Assembly (NCBI RefSeq): GCF_038002225.1
Contig: NZ_JBBOCA010000001.1
Span: forward strand, 992,001-1,056,000
DNA length: 64,000 nucleotides
DNA from: Paenibacillus sp. FSL R7-0204
Lineage (GTDB): Bacteria > Bacillota > Bacilli > Paenibacillales > Paenibacillaceae
Direction of reading: 5' to 3'
Shown: one piece after another, positions 21,958-33,814 of the stretch
How the letters are laid out: the number at the start of each line of letters is the position of its first letter
Numbering within the stretch: position 1 is the first letter of the stretch
Notes under the pieces: generated by a model
The model's input: the letters and a program-made list of their open reading frames with translations, nothing else
The model's database searches: none
Told to the model about the DNA's origin: nothing
Program-made: the position numbers and the translations under genes

Positions 21958-22581
21958 TTGAAAGGTATCTTAGGAAAAAAACTCGGTATGACTCAAGTGT
22001 TTACTCCAGAAGGTAACGTAATCGCGGTTTCTGTTATCGAAGCTGGACCTTGTGTGGTACTGCAAAAGAAAGACCTGAATATCGACGGATATGAAGCAGT
22101 GCAGTTGGGCTTTTCCGATAAAAAGGAAAGTCGCTCCAACAAGCCTGAACAGGGTCACGCCAAAAAGGCAAATGCAACACCTAAGCGCTACGTTCGCGAA
22201 ATTCGCGGTGTTGACCTCGGGTCACTCGAGGTTGGACAAGAGCTTAAGGCTGACATCTTCGCTGAAGGCGAGTTTGTTGACGTAACAGGTACTTCGAAGG
22301 GTAAAGGCTTCCAGGGTAACATCAAACGCTGGGGACAAAGCCGCGGACCAATGGCACACGGATCGCGTTACCACAGAAGACCGGGCTCGATGGGTTCCAT
22401 CCAGGCTAACCGTGTTCCTAAGGGCAAACGCCTGCCAGGACATATGGGTCACACGACCATAACGGTTCAAAAGCTTGAAATCATCCGGGTTGACGTAGAA
22501 CGTAATGTACTGCTGGTTAAAGGCGCTATTCCGGGCCCGAAAAACAGCTTCGTGAAAGTTAGACAAACCGTTAAGAAATAA
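21958..22581 (+). CDS. rplC: 50S ribosomal protein L3
   Basis: 207 residues from TTG 21958, six bases after AGAGGTG; the in-frame GTG at 21949 is part of that site and is rejected. It begins [15 protein letters not shown], and the extension reaching the peptidyl transferase centre includes [20 protein letters not shown] and the glutamine-methylation region. It lies 38 bases after rpsJ. Confidence 0.96.
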   Translation: MKGILGKKLGMTQVFTPEGNVIAVSVIEAGPCVVLQKKDLNIDGYEAVQLGFSDKKESRSNKPEQGHAKKANATPKRYVREIRGVDLGSLEVGQELKADIFAEGEFVDVTGTSKGKGFQGNIKRWGQSRGPMAHGSRYHRRPGSMGSIQANRVPKGKRLPGHMGHTTITVQKLEIIRVDVERNVLLVKGAIPGPKNSFVKVRQTVKK

Positions 22582-22606
22582 TTACTGAAGAAAGGAGGAA
22601 CATGAA

Positions 22607-23230
22607 ATGCCAAAAGTAACACTTTTCAATACTAGTGGTAACGAAGTTGGCGAAGTTGAACTGAGTGATTCAGTTTTCGGTATCGAACCGAATGTACATG
22701 TGCTGCATGAAGCTGCACTTATGCAAAGAGCTTCCCTTCGTCGCGGTACACACAAAGTAAAAGGACGCTCTGAAGTGCGTGGCGGCGGACGTAAACCTTG
22801 GAAACAAAAAGGTACAGGTCGTGCTCGTCAAGGCTCCATTCGTTCTCCACAATGGAAAGGCGGCGGCGTAGTCTTCGGACCAACACCACGCAGCTATTCC
22901 TGGAAATTGCCTAAGAAGGTTCGCCGGTTGGCCATCAAATCCGCGTTGTCCTCGAAAGTACTTGAGAATGACATCATCGTATTGGATAGCTTGACTCTGA
23001 ATGCTCCGAAGACGAAAGAATTCGCAGCGATTCTGAACAACCTTAAAGTGGGCAGCAAAGCCCTGATCGTAGCTCCTAGCTATGATGACAATGTAGCACT
23101 TTCCGCTCGTAACATCCCTGGGGTGAAATTCGTAGCGGCTGACGGCATCAATGTTCTTGACGTACTGACGTACGACAAACTGATCATCACTAAAGAAGCA
23201 GTTCTGAAGGTAGAGGAGGTGTTCGCGTAA
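22607..23230 (+). CDS. rplD: 50S ribosomal protein L4
   Basis: 207 residues. The exit-tunnel loop reads [19 protein letters not shown], with no obvious macrolide-resistance change, and is followed by [14 protein letters not shown]4 lines the peptide exit tunnel and in some bacteria controls the S10 operon. Its TAA overlaps the ATG of rplW by one base. Confidence 0.96.
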   Translation: MPKVTLFNTSGNEVGEVELSDSVFGIEPNVHVLHEAALMQRASLRRGTHKVKGRSEVRGGGRKPWKQKGTGRARQGSIRSPQWKGGGVVFGPTPRSYSWKLPKKVRRLAIKSALSSKVLENDIIVLDSLTLNAPKTKEFAAILNNLKVGSKALIVAPSYDDNVALSARNIPGVKFVAADGINVLDVLTYDKLIITKEAVLKVEEVFA

Positions 23231-23523
23231 TGAAAGATCCTCGTGATATAATTAAGCGTCCAGTGATTACGGAACGCACATCCGAATACATGAGCGAACT
23301 GAAGTACGCTTTTGAAGTGGATATCCGTGCTAACAAGACCGAAATCAAAAAAGCTGTCGAGGCTATTTTTAAAGTGAAAGTCGTTAGTGTGAACACAATG
23401 CGCGTACCTGGTAAACTGAAACGTTACGGCAAATATTCCGGTTATACTCCGGAGTGGAAAAAAGCCATCGTGAAGCTTAGCCCGGACAGCAAGCCGCTTG
23501 AGTTCTTTGAAGCGGTAGAATAA
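23230..23523 (+). CDS. rplW: 50S ribosomal protein L23
   Basis: 97 residues. It begins [20 protein letters not shown], with the core [20 protein letters not shown] and the loop [17 protein letters not shown]23 sits at the tunnel exit and docks trigger factor and SRP. It shares one base with the end of rplD, which suggests translational coupling. Confidence 0.96.
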   Translation: MKDPRDIIKRPVITERTSEYMSELKYAFEVDIRANKTEIKKAVEAIFKVKVVSVNTMRVPGKLKRYGKYSGYTPEWKKAIVKLSPDSKPLEFFEAVE

Positions 23524-23550
23524 TACTCTTAAAGTAAGGAGGAAACTATA

Positions 23551-24381
23551 GTGCCAATCAAAAAGTACAAACCGACCTCTCCGGCAAGACGCAACATGTC
23601 TGTGTCTACGTTTGAAGAAATCACAACAAACCAGCCAGAGAAATCGTTGCTGTCCCCGCTGTTCAAGCATGCCGGACGCAACAACCAAGGTAAAATTACG
23701 GTTCGTCACCATGGCGGCGGACACAAACGTAAATACCGTATTATCGACTTCAAGCGGACTAAAGACGGCATACCAGGTAGCGTTGCTACAATTGAGTATG
23801 ACCCGAACCGCACTTCCAATATTGCTTTGATCCACTATGCTGATGGAGAGAAACGTTATATCATCGCTCCTAAAGGCCTTAAAGTTGGGGATAAAGTTGA
23901 GTCCGGCCCTGCTGCGGATATCAAAATTGGTAACAGCCTTCCGTTGATCAATATCCCGGTAGGTACAGTTATCCACAACATCGAGTTGAAACCAGGCAAA
24001 GGCGGACAATTGGTTCGTGCTGCCGGTACTGAAGCTCAGTTGCTGGGTAAAGAAGATAAATACGTATCTGTTCGTTTAAACTCGGGTGAGGTTCGCAGAA
24101 TCCTCAGCGTTTGCCGTGCGACTATCGGAGCCGTTGGTAACGGAGATCACGAACTGATCAAGATTGGTAAAGCCGGACGCAGCCGCTGGCTCGGACGTCG
24201 TCCTGAAGTACGCGGTGTTGTCATGAACCCTAACGATCACCCACACGGTGGTGGTGAAGGCCGCGCTCCAATCGGACGGAAATCGCCAATGTCACCTTGG
24301 GGCAAACCAACCCTCGGCTACAAAACGCGTAAGAAAAACAAAGCATCTGATAAATACATCGTTCGTCGCCGCACAAAATAA
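23551..24381 (+). CDS. rplB: 50S ribosomal protein L2
   Basis: 276 residues from GTG 23551 after AAGGAGG. It has [35 protein letters not shown], and the C-terminal [20 protein letters not shown] with the conserved histidine near the peptidyl transferase centre. L2 is needed for subunit association. A 77-base gap with a dyad (GACGCTTC ... GAAGCGTC) precedes rpsS. Confidence 0.97.
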   Translation: MPIKKYKPTSPARRNMSVSTFEEITTNQPEKSLLSPLFKHAGRNNQGKITVRHHGGGHKRKYRIIDFKRTKDGIPGSVATIEYDPNRTSNIALIHYADGEKRYIIAPKGLKVGDKVESGPAADIKIGNSLPLINIPVGTVIHNIELKPGKGGQLVRAAGTEAQLLGKEDKYVSVRLNSGEVRRILSVCRATIGAVGNGDHELIKIGKAGRSRWLGRRPEVRGVVMNPNDHPHGGGEGRAPIGRKSPMSPWGKPTLGYKTRKKNKASDKYIVRRRTK

Positions 24382-24458
24382 GACGCTTCAGGCAAGTTAG
24401 TTAAGCGCGAAGCGTCGATTCGCGGTTTTGAAGAACCGGATGAAGGGAGGATTCACAC

Positions 24459-24737
24459 ATGGGTCGCAGTTTAAAGAAGGGGCCGTTCATCGATGGCTAC
24501 CTGCTGAAAAAAGTTGAGGATTTGAACGAGACAGACAAGAAAGTCGTAGTAAAAACCTGGTCCCGTCGCTCAACCATTTTCCCTCAGTTTATCGGACATA
24601 CGTTTGGTGTATATGACGGCCGCAAACACGTGCCTGTATACGTAACAGAAGATATGGTAGGTCACAAGTTGGGCGAGTTCGCGCCAACACGTACTTACAA
24701 AGGCCACGCGGGTGACGATAAGAAAACCAGAAGATAA
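24459..24737 (+). CDS. rpsS: 30S ribosomal protein S19
   Basis: 92 residues. [40 protein letters not shown] and [20 protein letters not shown] are diagnostic. It is a 30S head protein contacting S13 and the inter-subunit bridge. It lies 31 bases before rplV. Confidence 0.97.
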   Translation: MGRSLKKGPFIDGYLLKKVEDLNETDKKVVVKTWSRRSTIFPQFIGHTFGVYDGRKHVPVYVTEDMVGHKLGEFAPTRTYKGHAGDDKKTRR

Positions 24738-24768
24738 TTGACGTCTTCGTTTGAGAGGAGGGAAAACA

Positions 24769-25101
24769 ATGGAAGCAAAAGCACATGCAAGATCGGTGCG
24801 GATTTCCGCTCGTAAAGCGAAACTGGTTGTTGACTTGATTCGCGGCAAGCAAGTGGGGGAAGCAATTGCAATTCTTCGCCACACTCCGAAGTCCGCTTCT
24901 CCGGTTGTTGAGAAGCTACTAAACTCGGCGATTGCGAACGCTGAGCATAACTACTCTATGGACGTTAACAGCTTATTCGTAAGCGAAGTTTTCGTTAACC
25001 AGGGTCCTACAATGAAACGTTTCCGTCCGCGCGCCATGGGCCGCGCAAGCCGGATCAATAAACGTACCAGCCACATTACTTTGGTGGTATCTGAGAAATA
25101 A
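24769..25101 (+). CDS. rplV: 50S ribosomal protein L22
   Basis: 110 residues from ATG 24769 behind GAGGAGGG; an earlier in-frame codon at 24751 overlaps that site. It begins [20 protein letters not shown], and the tunnel loop [20 protein letters not shown] is intact, so no macrolide-resistance deletion is visible. It is 13 bases from rpsC. Confidence 0.96.
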   Translation: MEAKAHARSVRISARKAKLVVDLIRGKQVGEAIAILRHTPKSASPVVEKLLNSAIANAEHNYSMDVNSLFVSEVFVNQGPTMKRFRPRAMGRASRINKRTSHITLVVSEK

Positions 25102-25114
25102 GGAGGGATAACAC

Positions 25115-25780
25115 GTGGGTCAAAAGGTAAATCCAGTCGGACTCCGAGTCGGTATTATTCGCGATTGGGAATCAAAATGGTATGCAGGCAAAGATTTCGG
25201 TACTCTTTTAATGGAAGACGTCAAAATCCGGGAATACCTTAAAGGCAAGTTGAAAGATTCCTCTGTTTCCCGCATCGAGATCGAAAGAGCGGCAAGCCGA
25301 GTGAACGTTACAATTCACACTGCCAAGCCAGGTATGGTAATTGGTAAAGGCGGAGCAGAAGTAGAAGTACTTCGCAGCGCAGTTACAACTATCGCCGGCG
25401 GTAAGAAAGTGCACATCAACATCAATGAAATCAAACACCCTGAACTGGATGCTATTCTTGTTGCTGAAAGCATTGCACAACAGCTGGAACGTCGCGTATC
25501 GTTCCGTCGTGCTCTGAAGCAAGCGATTCAAAGAACAATGCGTTCCGGCGCAAAGGGAATTAAAACTCAGGTTGGCGGACGTCTTGGCGGCGCTGAGATT
25601 GCCCGTTCAGAAGGCTATAGTGAAGGAACAGTTCCACTTCATACGCTTCGTGCTGATATCGATTACGGAACAGCTGAAGCACATACAACTTACGGTCTTA
25701 TCGGCGTAAAAGTATGGATTTATCGTGGAGAAGTTCTTCCCCCAGCTAAGAAACAAGCTGCTCAGGAAGGAGGCAACTAA
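25115..25780 (+). CDS. rpsC: 30S ribosomal protein S3
   Basis: 221 residues from GTG 25115 after AAGGAGGG. The KH domain has the [14 protein letters not shown] loop. The C-terminal domain has [20 protein letters not shown] and [18 protein letters not shown]3 shapes the mRNA entry site and has helicase activity with S4 and S5. It is followed by rplP after two bases. Confidence 0.97.
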   Translation: MGQKVNPVGLRVGIIRDWESKWYAGKDFGTLLMEDVKIREYLKGKLKDSSVSRIEIERAASRVNVTIHTAKPGMVIGKGGAEVEVLRSAVTTIAGGKKVHININEIKHPELDAILVAESIAQQLERRVSFRRALKQAIQRTMRSGAKGIKTQVGGRLGGAEIARSEGYSEGTVPLHTLRADIDYGTAEAHTTYGLIGVKVWIYRGEVLPPAKKQAAQEGGN

Positions 25781-25782
25781 TC

Positions 25783-26217
25783 ATGTTGGTACCAAAGCGC
25801 GTTAAACACCGCAAGCAACAACGCGGTCACATGAAGGGTATGGCAAAAGGCGGAACTGAACTCAACTTCGGCGAATTCGGTTTGCAGGCTCTGGAGCCAT
25901 CTTGGATCACTAACCGTCAGATCGAAGCTGCTCGTATCGCAATGACACGTTACATCAAACGTGGCGGTCAGGTTTGGATCAAGATTTTCCCGGATAAGCC
26001 AATCACTCAGAAGCCTCTCGAGGTTCGTATGGGTAGTGGTAAAGGTAACGTTGAGAAATGGGTAGCCGTAGTTAAACCGGGTAAGATTATGTTCGAACTC
26101 GGAGGCGTGTCGGAAGAAATCGCTCGTGAAGCGATGCGTCTTGCCGCTCACAAGCTGCCTGTAAAGACTAAGTTTGTGAAACGTGAAGAATTGGGTGGTG
26201 AAGCAAATGAAAGCTAA
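25783..26217 (+). CDS. rplP: 50S ribosomal protein L16
   Basis: 144 residues. [40 protein letters not shown] and [20 protein letters not shown] are diagnostic. L16 organises the A-site tRNA binding region. Its last 11 bases overlap the start of rpmC. Confidence 0.97.
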   Translation: MLVPKRVKHRKQQRGHMKGMAKGGTELNFGEFGLQALEPSWITNRQIEAARIAMTRYIKRGGQVWIKIFPDKPITQKPLEVRMGSGKGNVEKWVAVVKPGKIMFELGGVSEEIAREAMRLAAHKLPVKTKFVKREELGGEANES

Positions 26218-26404
26218 TGAACTTCGCAACTTAACCACTGCTGAGATTGAACAGAAAATCGCCGGATTCAAGGAAGAACTTTTCAATCTCCGTTTCCAAT
26301 TGGCAACAGGCCAACTGGATAACCCGACTCGGATTCGTGATGTGCGTAAGGAAATAGCTCGTGCTAAAACCGTTATCCATCAAAGAGTACTTGGGATTAG
26401 TTAA
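26207..26404 (+). CDS. rpmC: 50S ribosomal protein L29
   Basis: 65 residues from ATG 26207, eight codons into the frame that opens at 26183; the binding site GGGTGGTG lies inside rplP. It begins [20 protein letters not shown] and contains [20 protein letters not shown]. It is a two-helix protein near the tunnel exit. The 11-base overlap with rplP implies coupled translation. Confidence 0.95.
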   Translation: MKANELRNLTTAEIEQKIAGFKEELFNLRFQLATGQLDNPTRIRDVRKEIARAKTVIHQRVLGIS

Positions 26405-26447
26405 GTGACGGCGGATGCATAATCCGTAATCAGGAAGGAGGCTAATT

Positions 26448-26714
26448 ATGAGCGAAGAGCGTAATGCACGTAAAGTGCTGATCGGTAAAGTAGTCAGCGA
26501 CAAAATGGATAAAACCATCGTAATTGCTGTTGAAACCTATAAAAAGCACAGTCTGTATCACAAACGCATCAAGTCCACGAAGAAATTCAAGGCACATGAT
26601 GAAGAGAATGTAGCTAAAATTGGTGATGTCGTGAAAGTCATGGAAACTCGTCCATTGTCGAAGGACAAACGGTGGAGACTGGTTGAAGTGGTAGAAAAAG
26701 CGGTAATCATCTAA
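26448..26714 (+). CDS. rpsQ: 30S ribosomal protein S17
   Basis: 88 residues. [40 protein letters not shown] and [19 protein letters not shown] are diagnostic of this OB-fold primary rRNA binder. It is preceded by AAGGAGG and lies 43 bases after rpmC. Confidence 0.97.
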   Translation: MSEERNARKVLIGKVVSDKMDKTIVIAVETYKKHSLYHKRIKSTKKFKAHDEENVAKIGDVVKVMETRPLSKDKRWRLVEVVEKAVII

Positions 26715-26759
26715 GACACGACATGAAGCAGATCCCTTTCCGGAAGGAGGAAAATAATA

Positions 26760-27128
26760 ATGATTCAACCATTTACACGTTTGCATGTGGCTGACAACTC
26801 TGGTGCGAAGGAACTGATGTGTATCCGCGTACTGGGTGGTACTGGACGCCGTACAGCAGCAATCGGCGATCTGATCGTTTGTTCCGTTAAACAAGCAACA
26901 CCAGGCGGCGTTGTCAAAAAAGGTGATGTTGTTAGAGCGGTAGTTGTTCGTACAAAACGTTCGGTACGCCGTAAAGATGGATCTTACATCGCATTCGACG
27001 AAAATGCAGCTGTTGTTGTCAAAGACGACAGAAGCCCGCGCGGAACACGTATCTTCGGACCAGTTGCTCGCGAACTTCGCGACAAGGACTACATGAAGAT
27101 CGTTTCCTTGGCACCGGAAGTAATCTAA
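26760..27128 (+). CDS. rplN: 50S ribosomal protein L14
   Basis: 122 residues. [40 protein letters not shown] and [20 protein letters not shown] are diagnostic. L14 forms inter-subunit bridges and is the binding site for the silencing factor RsfS. It is preceded by AAGGAGG. Confidence 0.97.
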   Translation: MIQPFTRLHVADNSGAKELMCIRVLGGTGRRTAAIGDLIVCSVKQATPGGVVKKGDVVRAVVVRTKRSVRRKDGSYIAFDENAAVVVKDDRSPRGTRIFGPVARELRDKDYMKIVSLAPEVI

Positions 27129-27184
27129 AAAATCGAGTGATGCTCGGTTGTACTTGATAAGGTCAGTTATAGGAGGTGTAATCA

Positions 27185-27538
27185 ATGCCTAGAGTTAAAA
27201 AAGTTCTGGAATCCCATAACAATAAACTGCATGTGAAAAAAGATGATGTGGTGCTTGTGATCAGCGGGAAAGACAAAGGTAAAAAAGGCCGTGTCATCGC
27301 TGCTTATCCTCGTGAAAACCGCGTCCTGGTAGAAGGCGTGAACATGGTGAAGAAACACCAGAAGCCTAACCAGTTGAATCCGCAAGGCGGAATCATCGAG
27401 CAAGAAGCTTCGATCCATGTGTCCAACGTAATGCACATTGATCCGAAGAGCGGGAAAGTTACTCGCATCGGCTATAAAGTACTAGATAACGGTAAGAAGG
27501 TTCGGGTAGCAAAAAGATCCGGAGAGATTATCGACTAA
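27185..27538 (+). CDS. rplX: 50S ribosomal protein L24
   Basis: 117 residues. The KOW motif is [20 protein letters not shown], followed by [20 protein letters not shown] and the C-terminal [11 protein letters not shown]24 initiates 50S assembly at the 5' end of 23S rRNA. A GGAGGTG site precedes it. Confidence 0.96.
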   Translation: MPRVKKVLESHNNKLHVKKDDVVLVISGKDKGKKGRVIAAYPRENRVLVEGVNMVKKHQKPNQLNPQGGIIEQEASIHVSNVMHIDPKSGKVTRIGYKVLDNGKKVRVAKRSGEIID

Positions 27539-27568
27539 TACAGTCCTAATGAAAGGAGGTAAATCTTC

Positions 27569-28111
27569 ATGGCAGCAAGAATGAAAGAACGTTATCTGAA
27601 TGAAATCACACCATCTTTGATGCAGAAGTTTAACTACACAACAGTTATGCAAGTGCCTAAGATCGAGAAGATCGTCATCAACATGGGTGTGGGTGACGCT
27701 GTTCAAAACTCCAAAGTACTTGACGCTGCAGTTAATGACATGCAGTTGATCACTGGTCAAAAGCCAGTTATCACTAAAGCAAAGAAATCCATCGCCGGTT
27801 TCAAACTGCGCGAGAATATGCCGATCGGGGTTAAAGTAACACTGCGCGGCGAGCGTATGTATTACTTCCTGGATAAATTGATCAACGTAACGCTTCCACG
27901 CGTTCGTGACTTCCGTGGTATTTCCAGCAAAGCCTTTGATGGCCGCGGTAACTACACACTGGGTCTTAAAGAGCAATTGATCTTCCCGGAAATCGAGTAT
28001 GACAAAGTGGATAAGGTTCGCGGTATGGACATCGTTATTGTAACGACTGCTAAGACGGACGAGGAATCCCGTGAGCTGCTGAATCAGCTGGGAATGCCTT
28101 TCACAAAATAA
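27569..28111 (+). CDS. rplE: 50S ribosomal protein L5
   Basis: 180 residues. [40 protein letters not shown] and [20 protein letters not shown] are diagnostic. L5 carries 5S rRNA into the large subunit with L18. It is preceded by AAAGGAGGT. Confidence 0.97.
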   Translation: MAARMKERYLNEITPSLMQKFNYTTVMQVPKIEKIVINMGVGDAVQNSKVLDAAVNDMQLITGQKPVITKAKKSIAGFKLRENMPIGVKVTLRGERMYYFLDKLINVTLPRVRDFRGISSKAFDGRGNYTLGLKEQLIFPEIEYDKVDKVRGMDIVIVTTAKTDEESRELLNQLGMPFTK

Positions 28112-28155
28112 GAATCATCCATTTCTCCGAAAATGTTTAGGAGGTGTCAGTCTAA

Positions 28156-28341
28156 GTGGCAAAAACTTCAATGAAAGTTAAACAACAACGCGAGCCTAAG
28201 TTCAAAGTACGTGCATACACACGTTGCGAGCGTTGCGGTCGTCCACATTCGGTACTGCAAAAGTTCAAAATTTGCAGAATTTGTTTCCGTGAATTAGCTT
28301 ATAAAGGCCAGATTCCTGGCGTGAAAAAAGCAAGTTGGTAA
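28156..28341 (+). CDS. rpsN: 30S ribosomal protein S14, zinc-binding type Z
   Basis: 61 residues from GTG 28156 after AGGAGGTG. The short form carries the zinc ribbon [20 protein letters not shown] with two CxxC pairs, unlike the longer zinc-free S14 made by some bacteria under zinc limitation. It begins [20 protein letters not shown] and ends [12 protein letters not shown]. Confidence 0.96.
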   Translation: MAKTSMKVKQQREPKFKVRAYTRCERCGRPHSVLQKFKICRICFRELAYKGQIPGVKKASW

Positions 28342-28373
28342 GAAGTTTATAAACGGGAAGGAGGTTTACACAC

Positions 28374-28772
28374 ATGACTATGTCTGATCCTATTGCAGAT
28401 ATGCTTACTCGTATTCGTAACGCCAACACTGTGCGTCACGAGACAGTAGAAATGCCTGCTTCTACTATGAAAAAACAAATCGCGGACATCTTGAAGCGTG
28501 AGGGCTTCATCCGTGATGCTGAATTCGTTGAAGATAGCAAACAGGGGATTATCCGTATTTTCCTGAAATACGGCCCAAGCCAGGAACGCGTTATCACTGG
28601 TCTGAAAAGAATCAGTAAACCAGGTCTTCGCGTATACACGAAGAGCAATGAAGTGCCTCGTGTACTCGGTGGCCTTGGAATCGCGATTATCTCCACATCT
28701 AAGGGAGTTATGACCGACAAAGAAGCTCGTCAATCTAAATCCGGCGGAGAAGTTGTCTGCTACATTTGGTAA
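28374..28772 (+). CDS. rpsH: 30S ribosomal protein S8
   Basis: 132 residues from ATG 28374; the next in-frame ATG (28380) would remove two residues. [40 protein letters not shown] and [18 protein letters not shown] are diagnostic. S8 binds helix 21 of 16S rRNA and, in many bacteria, represses the spc operon. It is preceded by AAGGAGG. Confidence 0.97.
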   Translation: MTMSDPIADMLTRIRNANTVRHETVEMPASTMKKQIADILKREGFIRDAEFVEDSKQGIIRIFLKYGPSQERVITGLKRISKPGLRVYTKSNEVPRVLGGLGIAIISTSKGVMTDKEARQSKSGGEVVCYIW

Positions 28773-28802
28773 TAAACGTCACAAGATAAGGAGGTGCAAC
28801 AC

Positions 28803-29345
28803 ATGTCTCGTATTGGTCGCAAACCAATCGCAGTACCTAGCGGTGTAGATGTCACTTTGGACAACACCGTTATTACAGTAAAAGGTCCTAAAGGCACTTT
28901 GACTCGTGAGCTTCATAAAGACATGAAGATTACAGTTGAAAATAACGAAATCACTGTTGTTCGCCCGTCGGACAATAAATTGCATCGTTCACTTCACGGC
29001 ACAACCCGCTCCGTTGTCAATAACATGGTGAGTGGTGTGACTGAAGGTTTCTCGAAATCTCTGGAACTGGTTGGGGTCGGATATCGTGCAAGCAAATCCG
29101 GAGATAAAATCGTATTGAACGTTGGTTACTCCCACCCGGTTGAAATTACACCGGAAGCGGGTATCGAGTTTGATGTTCCTGCTAACACGAAGATCATCGT
29201 TAGAGGAATTGACAAAGAACGCGTTGGCGCTTATGCTGCCAAAATCCGTTCCGTACGTGAACCTGAACCATACAAAGGTAAAGGTATCAAATATGAAGGC
29301 GAGCGTATCATCCGCAAGGAAGGTAAAGCTGGTAAGAAGAAATAA
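28803..29345 (+). CDS. rplF: 50S ribosomal protein L6
   Basis: 180 residues from ATG 28803 after [48 protein letters not shown] and the basic tail [18 protein letters not shown] are diagnostic. It lies at the base of the L7/L12 stalk near the sarcin-ricin loop. An 84-base gap to rplR follows. Confidence 0.97.
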   Translation: MSRIGRKPIAVPSGVDVTLDNTVITVKGPKGTLTRELHKDMKITVENNEITVVRPSDNKLHRSLHGTTRSVVNNMVSGVTEGFSKSLELVGVGYRASKSGDKIVLNVGYSHPVEITPEAGIEFDVPANTKIIVRGIDKERVGAYAAKIRSVREPEPYKGKGIKYEGERIIRKEGKAGKKK

Positions 29346-29429
29346 CCAGCTCTACCTTAATTGTAAGATACCCCGTGCATCTTAAAGTGAAGCTGTTTAC
29401 GGCAAACTGAAGGGAGTGAAAGGGAAGTC

Positions 29430-29798
29430 ATGATTACAAAAGAGGATAAAAACAAGGCTCGTCTCAAAAGACACCTGCGTGTTCGTAAGAAGATCCAGGG
29501 TACTACTGAGCGTCCACGTTTGAATGTGTTCCGTTCTTCGAAACACATCTACGCTCAACTGATCGATGATGTGACAGGCGTTACTATCGTATCTGCCTCC
29601 ACACTTGATAAGGAATTGAGTGCTACAATCGGAAATGGCGGCAGCGTTGAAGCTGCAAGCAAAGTGGGTCAATTGATCGCTGAGCGCGCTAAAGAAAAGG
29701 GTTATGCAGTGGTTGTATTTGACCGCGGTGGATACTTGTACCATGGACGGATTCAGGCTCTGGCTAGCGCAGCTCGCGAAGCTGGTCTTGAATTCTAG
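29430..29798 (+). CDS. rplR: 50S ribosomal protein L18
   Basis: 122 residues. The basic N-terminus is [20 protein letters not shown], then [20 protein letters not shown], and the end [20 protein letters not shown]. It binds 5S rRNA with L5. It is preceded by GAAGGGAGTG. Confidence 0.97.
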   Translation: MITKEDKNKARLKRHLRVRKKIQGTTERPRLNVFRSSKHIYAQLIDDVTGVTIVSASTLDKELSATIGNGGSVEAASKVGQLIAERAKEKGYAVVVFDRGGYLYHGRIQALASAAREAGLEF

Positions 29799-29824
29799 AA
29801 TATTTCTAAAAGGAGGTTAACGAC

Positions 29825-30322
29825 TTGCGTGTAGATCCGAACAGTTTAGAACTGACAGAAAGAGTTGTACACATCAACCGTGTTGCAAAAGTTGTAAAAG
29901 GCGGACGCCGTTTCAGCTTTAGTGCACTTGTTGTTGTGGGCGACGGCAACGGCTACGTTGGTGCTGGTATCGGTAAAGCCGGCGAAGTTCCGGATGCCAT
30001 CCGTAAAGGCATTGAAGACGCCAAGAAAAACCTGATCCACATTCCAATCGTAGGAACTTCGATTCCTCACCTGGTTACTGGACATTTCGGCGCAGGACGC
30101 GTTCTGTTGAAACCAGCATCCGAAGGTACCGGCGTTATCGCTGGTGGACCGGTTCGTGCGGTGCTTGAATTGGCAGGCGTTGGCGATATCTTGACAAAAT
30201 CTTTGGGTTCTTCGAATTCCATGAATATGGTCAATGCTACTTTAGAGGGTCTTTCCCGTCTGAAGCGCATTGAAGAGGTCGCGAAGCTTCGCGGCAAATC
30301 TGTCGAAGAATTACGCGGTTAA
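29825..30322 (+). CDS. rpsE: 30S ribosomal protein S5
   Basis: 165 residues from TTG 29825 after AAAGGAGG. The decoding-region loop reads [20 protein letters not shown], intact at the spectinomycin-resistance positions. The C-terminal domain has [21 protein letters not shown]5 acts in translational accuracy and mRNA entry. rpmD follows by 14 bases. Confidence 0.97.
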   Translation: MRVDPNSLELTERVVHINRVAKVVKGGRRFSFSALVVVGDGNGYVGAGIGKAGEVPDAIRKGIEDAKKNLIHIPIVGTSIPHLVTGHFGAGRVLLKPASEGTGVIAGGPVRAVLELAGVGDILTKSLGSSNSMNMVNATLEGLSRLKRIEEVAKLRGKSVEELRG

Positions 30323-30336
30323 GGAGGGGAACGTCA

Positions 30337-30522
30337 ATGGCTAAATTGCAAATTACCCTCGTACGCAGTGTAATTGGACGTCCAGAAACACAACGTGTTA
30401 CTGTTAAGACGCTCGGCCTGCGCAAAACCAACTCGTCCGTGGTTCACAACGACACTCCTGCAATTCGCGGAATGATCAACAAAGTGAGCCACTTGCTGTC
30501 CGTTACTGAAATTGAAGGCTAA
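30337..30522 (+). CDS. rpmD: 50S ribosomal protein L30
   Basis: 61 residues. [40 protein letters not shown] and [13 protein letters not shown] are diagnostic of bacterial L30 (uL30). It is preceded by AAGGAGGGG at the end of rpsE. Confidence 0.96.
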   Translation: MAKLQITLVRSVIGRPETQRVTVKTLGLRKTNSSVVHNDTPAIRGMINKVSHLLSVTEIEG

Positions 30523-30563
30523 TAAGCCTCGCATAAATTAACAAACATAAGGAGGTGCAAACG

Positions 30564-31004
30564 ATGAAGTTACATGAACTTGCTCCAGCTCCTGGATCAC
30601 GGAAAGAACGCAACCGCGTTGGTCGTGGACCAAGTAGCGGTAACGGTAAAACTTCGGGCCGTGGTCACAAAGGTCAAAACTCCCGTTCCGGCGGTGGTGT
30701 ACGTCCAGGCTTCGAGGGTGGACAAAACCCACTCTATCGTCGTCTGCCTAAACGTGGTTTCGTCAATCCTACCCGTAAAGAGTACGCGATTGTGAACCTG
30801 GAAGATCTGAATAGCTTTGCAGAAGGAACAGAAGTAACTCCTGAGCTTTTGCTTGAAACTGGTGTTGTCAGCAACACTAAGAGCGGCATCAAGATTCTCG
30901 GCAATGGTGAACTGGCTGTTAAATTGACTGTCAAAGCAAATAAGTTCTCTCAATCTGCGGTAGAGAAAATCGAAGCTGCCGGCGGTAAAACCGAGGTGAT
31001 CTAA
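30564..31004 (+). CDS. rplO: 50S ribosomal protein L15
   Basis: 146 residues from ATG 30564 after AAGGAGGTG; a codon nine bases earlier is rejected. [20 protein letters not shown], the glycine-rich [20 protein letters not shown] and [15 protein letters not shown] are diagnostic. Its final TAA shares a base with the secY ATG. Confidence 0.97.
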   Translation: MKLHELAPAPGSRKERNRVGRGPSSGNGKTSGRGHKGQNSRSGGGVRPGFEGGQNPLYRRLPKRGFVNPTRKEYAIVNLEDLNSFAEGTEVTPELLLETGVVSNTKSGIKILGNGELAVKLTVKANKFSQSAVEKIEAAGGKTEVI

Positions 31005-32302
31005 TGTTCAAGACGCTTAAGAATATATGGCATGTTGAAGATTTGCGCAAAAAGATCCTGTTTACCCTGTTCGTTCTGATCATTTACCGCATCGGTTCGT
31101 TTGTACCGGTTCCCGGTGTGAACAAAGAAGTACTGGAATCAACAAATCAGGGCGGAGACGCTTTGATGGGTCTTTTGAACACCTTCTCGGGCGGAGCGCT
31201 CAAAAACTTCTCGATTTTTGCGATCAGCATTTACCCGTATATCACAGCATCCATCATAGTTCAATTGCTTTCGATGGATGTTGTTCCTAAGTTTGCCGAA
31301 TGGGCTAAGCAAGGGGAGCACGGGAAAAAGCAACTGGCGCAAATTACGCGTTACGGCACAGTAGTGCTAGGTTTGATTCAAGCGTTTGCCACATCTATCG
31401 GGTTTAACCGGATTTATGGCACTGAGATGATTCCAAATGCAACCTTTGCGGATTACCTGCTTATTGCGATCATACTGACGGCGGGTACATCGTTCTTGAT
31501 GTGGTTAGGTGAGCAGATCACTGAAAAGGGTATAGGAAACGGGATTTCGATCCTGATTTTTGCGGGAATCGTCGCCGCCTTTCCGGGATATATCACCACT
31601 ACGGCGCAATCAAGCTTCATCCAGCCGGGTCAGATGTTCCTGAATATTCTTAAAGTCGTTATTGTACTGATCGTGGTTGTTGCGATTATTGTCGGGGTGA
31701 TCTTTGTTCAACAAGGTATCCGTAAAATCCCTGTACAATATGCCAAACGCGTAGTCGGTAACAAAATGTACGGTGGACAGAATACGCACATTCCGCTTAA
31801 AATTAATGCGGCTGGTGTAATTCCTGTTATCTTCGCCGTTTCGCTGCTTCAATTCCCAATCGTTTTATCGAGCTTCTGGTCCACCCACGCTTGGGCTAAA
31901 TGGGTCTCGGCTAATCTGGATCATACCAAGCCGCTCGGCATGCTGCTGTATGTAGTCATGATCATCGGATTCACGTTCTTCTATACGTTTGTCCAGATGA
32001 ACCCGCAGCAAATGGCTGACAATATGAAAAAGAATGGCGGATACATTCCAGGTATACGTCCAGGTAAGGCTACAGAGAAATACCTGACTAGAGTAATGTC
32101 GCGTCTGACGATGTCCGGTGCGCTGTTCCTATCACTCATCTCTGTACTGCCAGTGTTATTTGGATCGTTGTCCGGGTTGCCGAAGCAAGTACAGATTGGT
32201 GGTACTGCACTCCTGATCGTTATTGGTGTTGCACTGGATACCATGAAGCAGATCGAGAGCCAATTGATCAAACGCCATTACAAAGGCTTCATCAATAAAT
32301 AG
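31004..32302 (+). CDS. secY: Protein translocase channel subunit SecY
   Basis: 432 residues with ten predicted membrane segments, the first around residues 18-37 (LFTLFVLIIYRIGSFVPVPG). The SecY signatures are ALKNFSIFAISIYPYITASI and the cytoplasmic loop GQNTHIPLKINAAGVIPVIF. It forms the export channel with SecE, encoded at 3.0 kb. It overlaps rplO by one base; a 99-base gap precedes adk. Confidence 0.97.
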   Translation: MFKTLKNIWHVEDLRKKILFTLFVLIIYRIGSFVPVPGVNKEVLESTNQGGDALMGLLNTFSGGALKNFSIFAISIYPYITASIIVQLLSMDVVPKFAEWAKQGEHGKKQLAQITRYGTVVLGLIQAFATSIGFNRIYGTEMIPNATFADYLLIAIILTAGTSFLMWLGEQITEKGIGNGISILIFAGIVAAFPGYITTTAQSSFIQPGQMFLNILKVVIVLIVVVAIIVGVIFVQQGIRKIPVQYAKRVVGNKMYGGQNTHIPLKINAAGVIPVIFAVSLLQFPIVLSSFWSTHAWAKWVSANLDHTKPLGMLLYVVMIIGFTFFYTFVQMNPQQMADNMKKNGGYIPGIRPGKATEKYLTRVMSRLTMSGALFLSLISVLPVLFGSLSGLPKQVQIGGTALLIVIGVALDTMKQIESQLIKRHYKGFINK

Positions 32303-33046
<744 letters not shown>

Positions 33047-33050
33047 TGTA

Positions 33051-33803
33051 ATGATCATTTGCAAATCCGAACAGGAACTTGTCTTTATGAGGGAAGCTGG
33101 TCGAATTGTTGCCGAGAGTCACCGTCTTATTGCTGAAGCTATCCAGCCAGGCATTACTACCGGTGAGCTCGACAGAATCGCCGATGGGTACATTCGCAGT
33201 CAGGGTGCTGTGCCGTCTTTCAAAGGCTACAACGGTTTTCCTGCCAGCATTTGCGCTTCAGTCAACGAACAATTGGTGCATGGATTTCCAGGGAAACGCA
33301 AACTGGTAGAAGGCGACATCGTTACGCTGGATATCGGTGCAGAGTACCGTGGTTATCACGGTGATTCCGCCTGGACTTACGGGGTGGGCAGCATTTCCGA
33401 AGAGGCTCAGCGTCTGCTGGACGTCACGGAAGGCTCCCTGTACGCTGGACTGGCGTTAGTCAAACCGGATGTGCGCTTGTTTACAATCTCCCATGCAATT
33501 CAAGCATACATTGAAGACGCCGGGTTCTCCGTTGTCCGCGAGTATGTTGGTCATGGCATTGGGGCAGAACTGCATGAAGAACCGCAAATTCCGAACTATG
33601 GCATAGCGGACCGCGGACCACGTTTGAAGCCGGGTATGGTACTCGCCATTGAACCGATGGTTAACGCGGGAGAACGTTATGTCAGAACGCTGGATGATAA
33701 CTGGACGGTCGTTACGGTTGACGGTTCACTGTGCGCTCACTTCGAGCATACAGTAGCAGTTACACCGGACGGCATGGAGATTTTCACAAAACTGAATGCG
33801 TAG
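33051..33803 (+). CDS. map: Type I methionine aminopeptidase
   Basis: 250 residues from ATG 33051. The pita-bread metal ligands are present in order: the Asp of TLDIGAEY, the Asp of [10 protein letters not shown], the His of [12 protein letters not shown], the Glu of [10 protein letters not shown] and the Glu of HFEHTVAV. It removes the initiator methionine from nascent proteins, in keeping with its place among ribosomal genes. There is no N-terminal SH3 zinc extension. Confidence 0.96.
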   Translation: MIICKSEQELVFMREAGRIVAESHRLIAEAIQPGITTGELDRIADGYIRSQGAVPSFKGYNGFPASICASVNEQLVHGFPGKRKLVEGDIVTLDIGAEYRGYHGDSAWTYGVGSISEEAQRLLDVTEGSLYAGLALVKPDVRLFTISHAIQAYIEDAGFSVVREYVGHGIGAELHEEPQIPNYGIADRGPRLKPGMVLAIEPMVNAGERYVRTLDDNWTVVTVDGSLCAHFEHTVAVTPDGMEIFTKLNA

Positions 33804-33814
33804 GTGATCTTCAC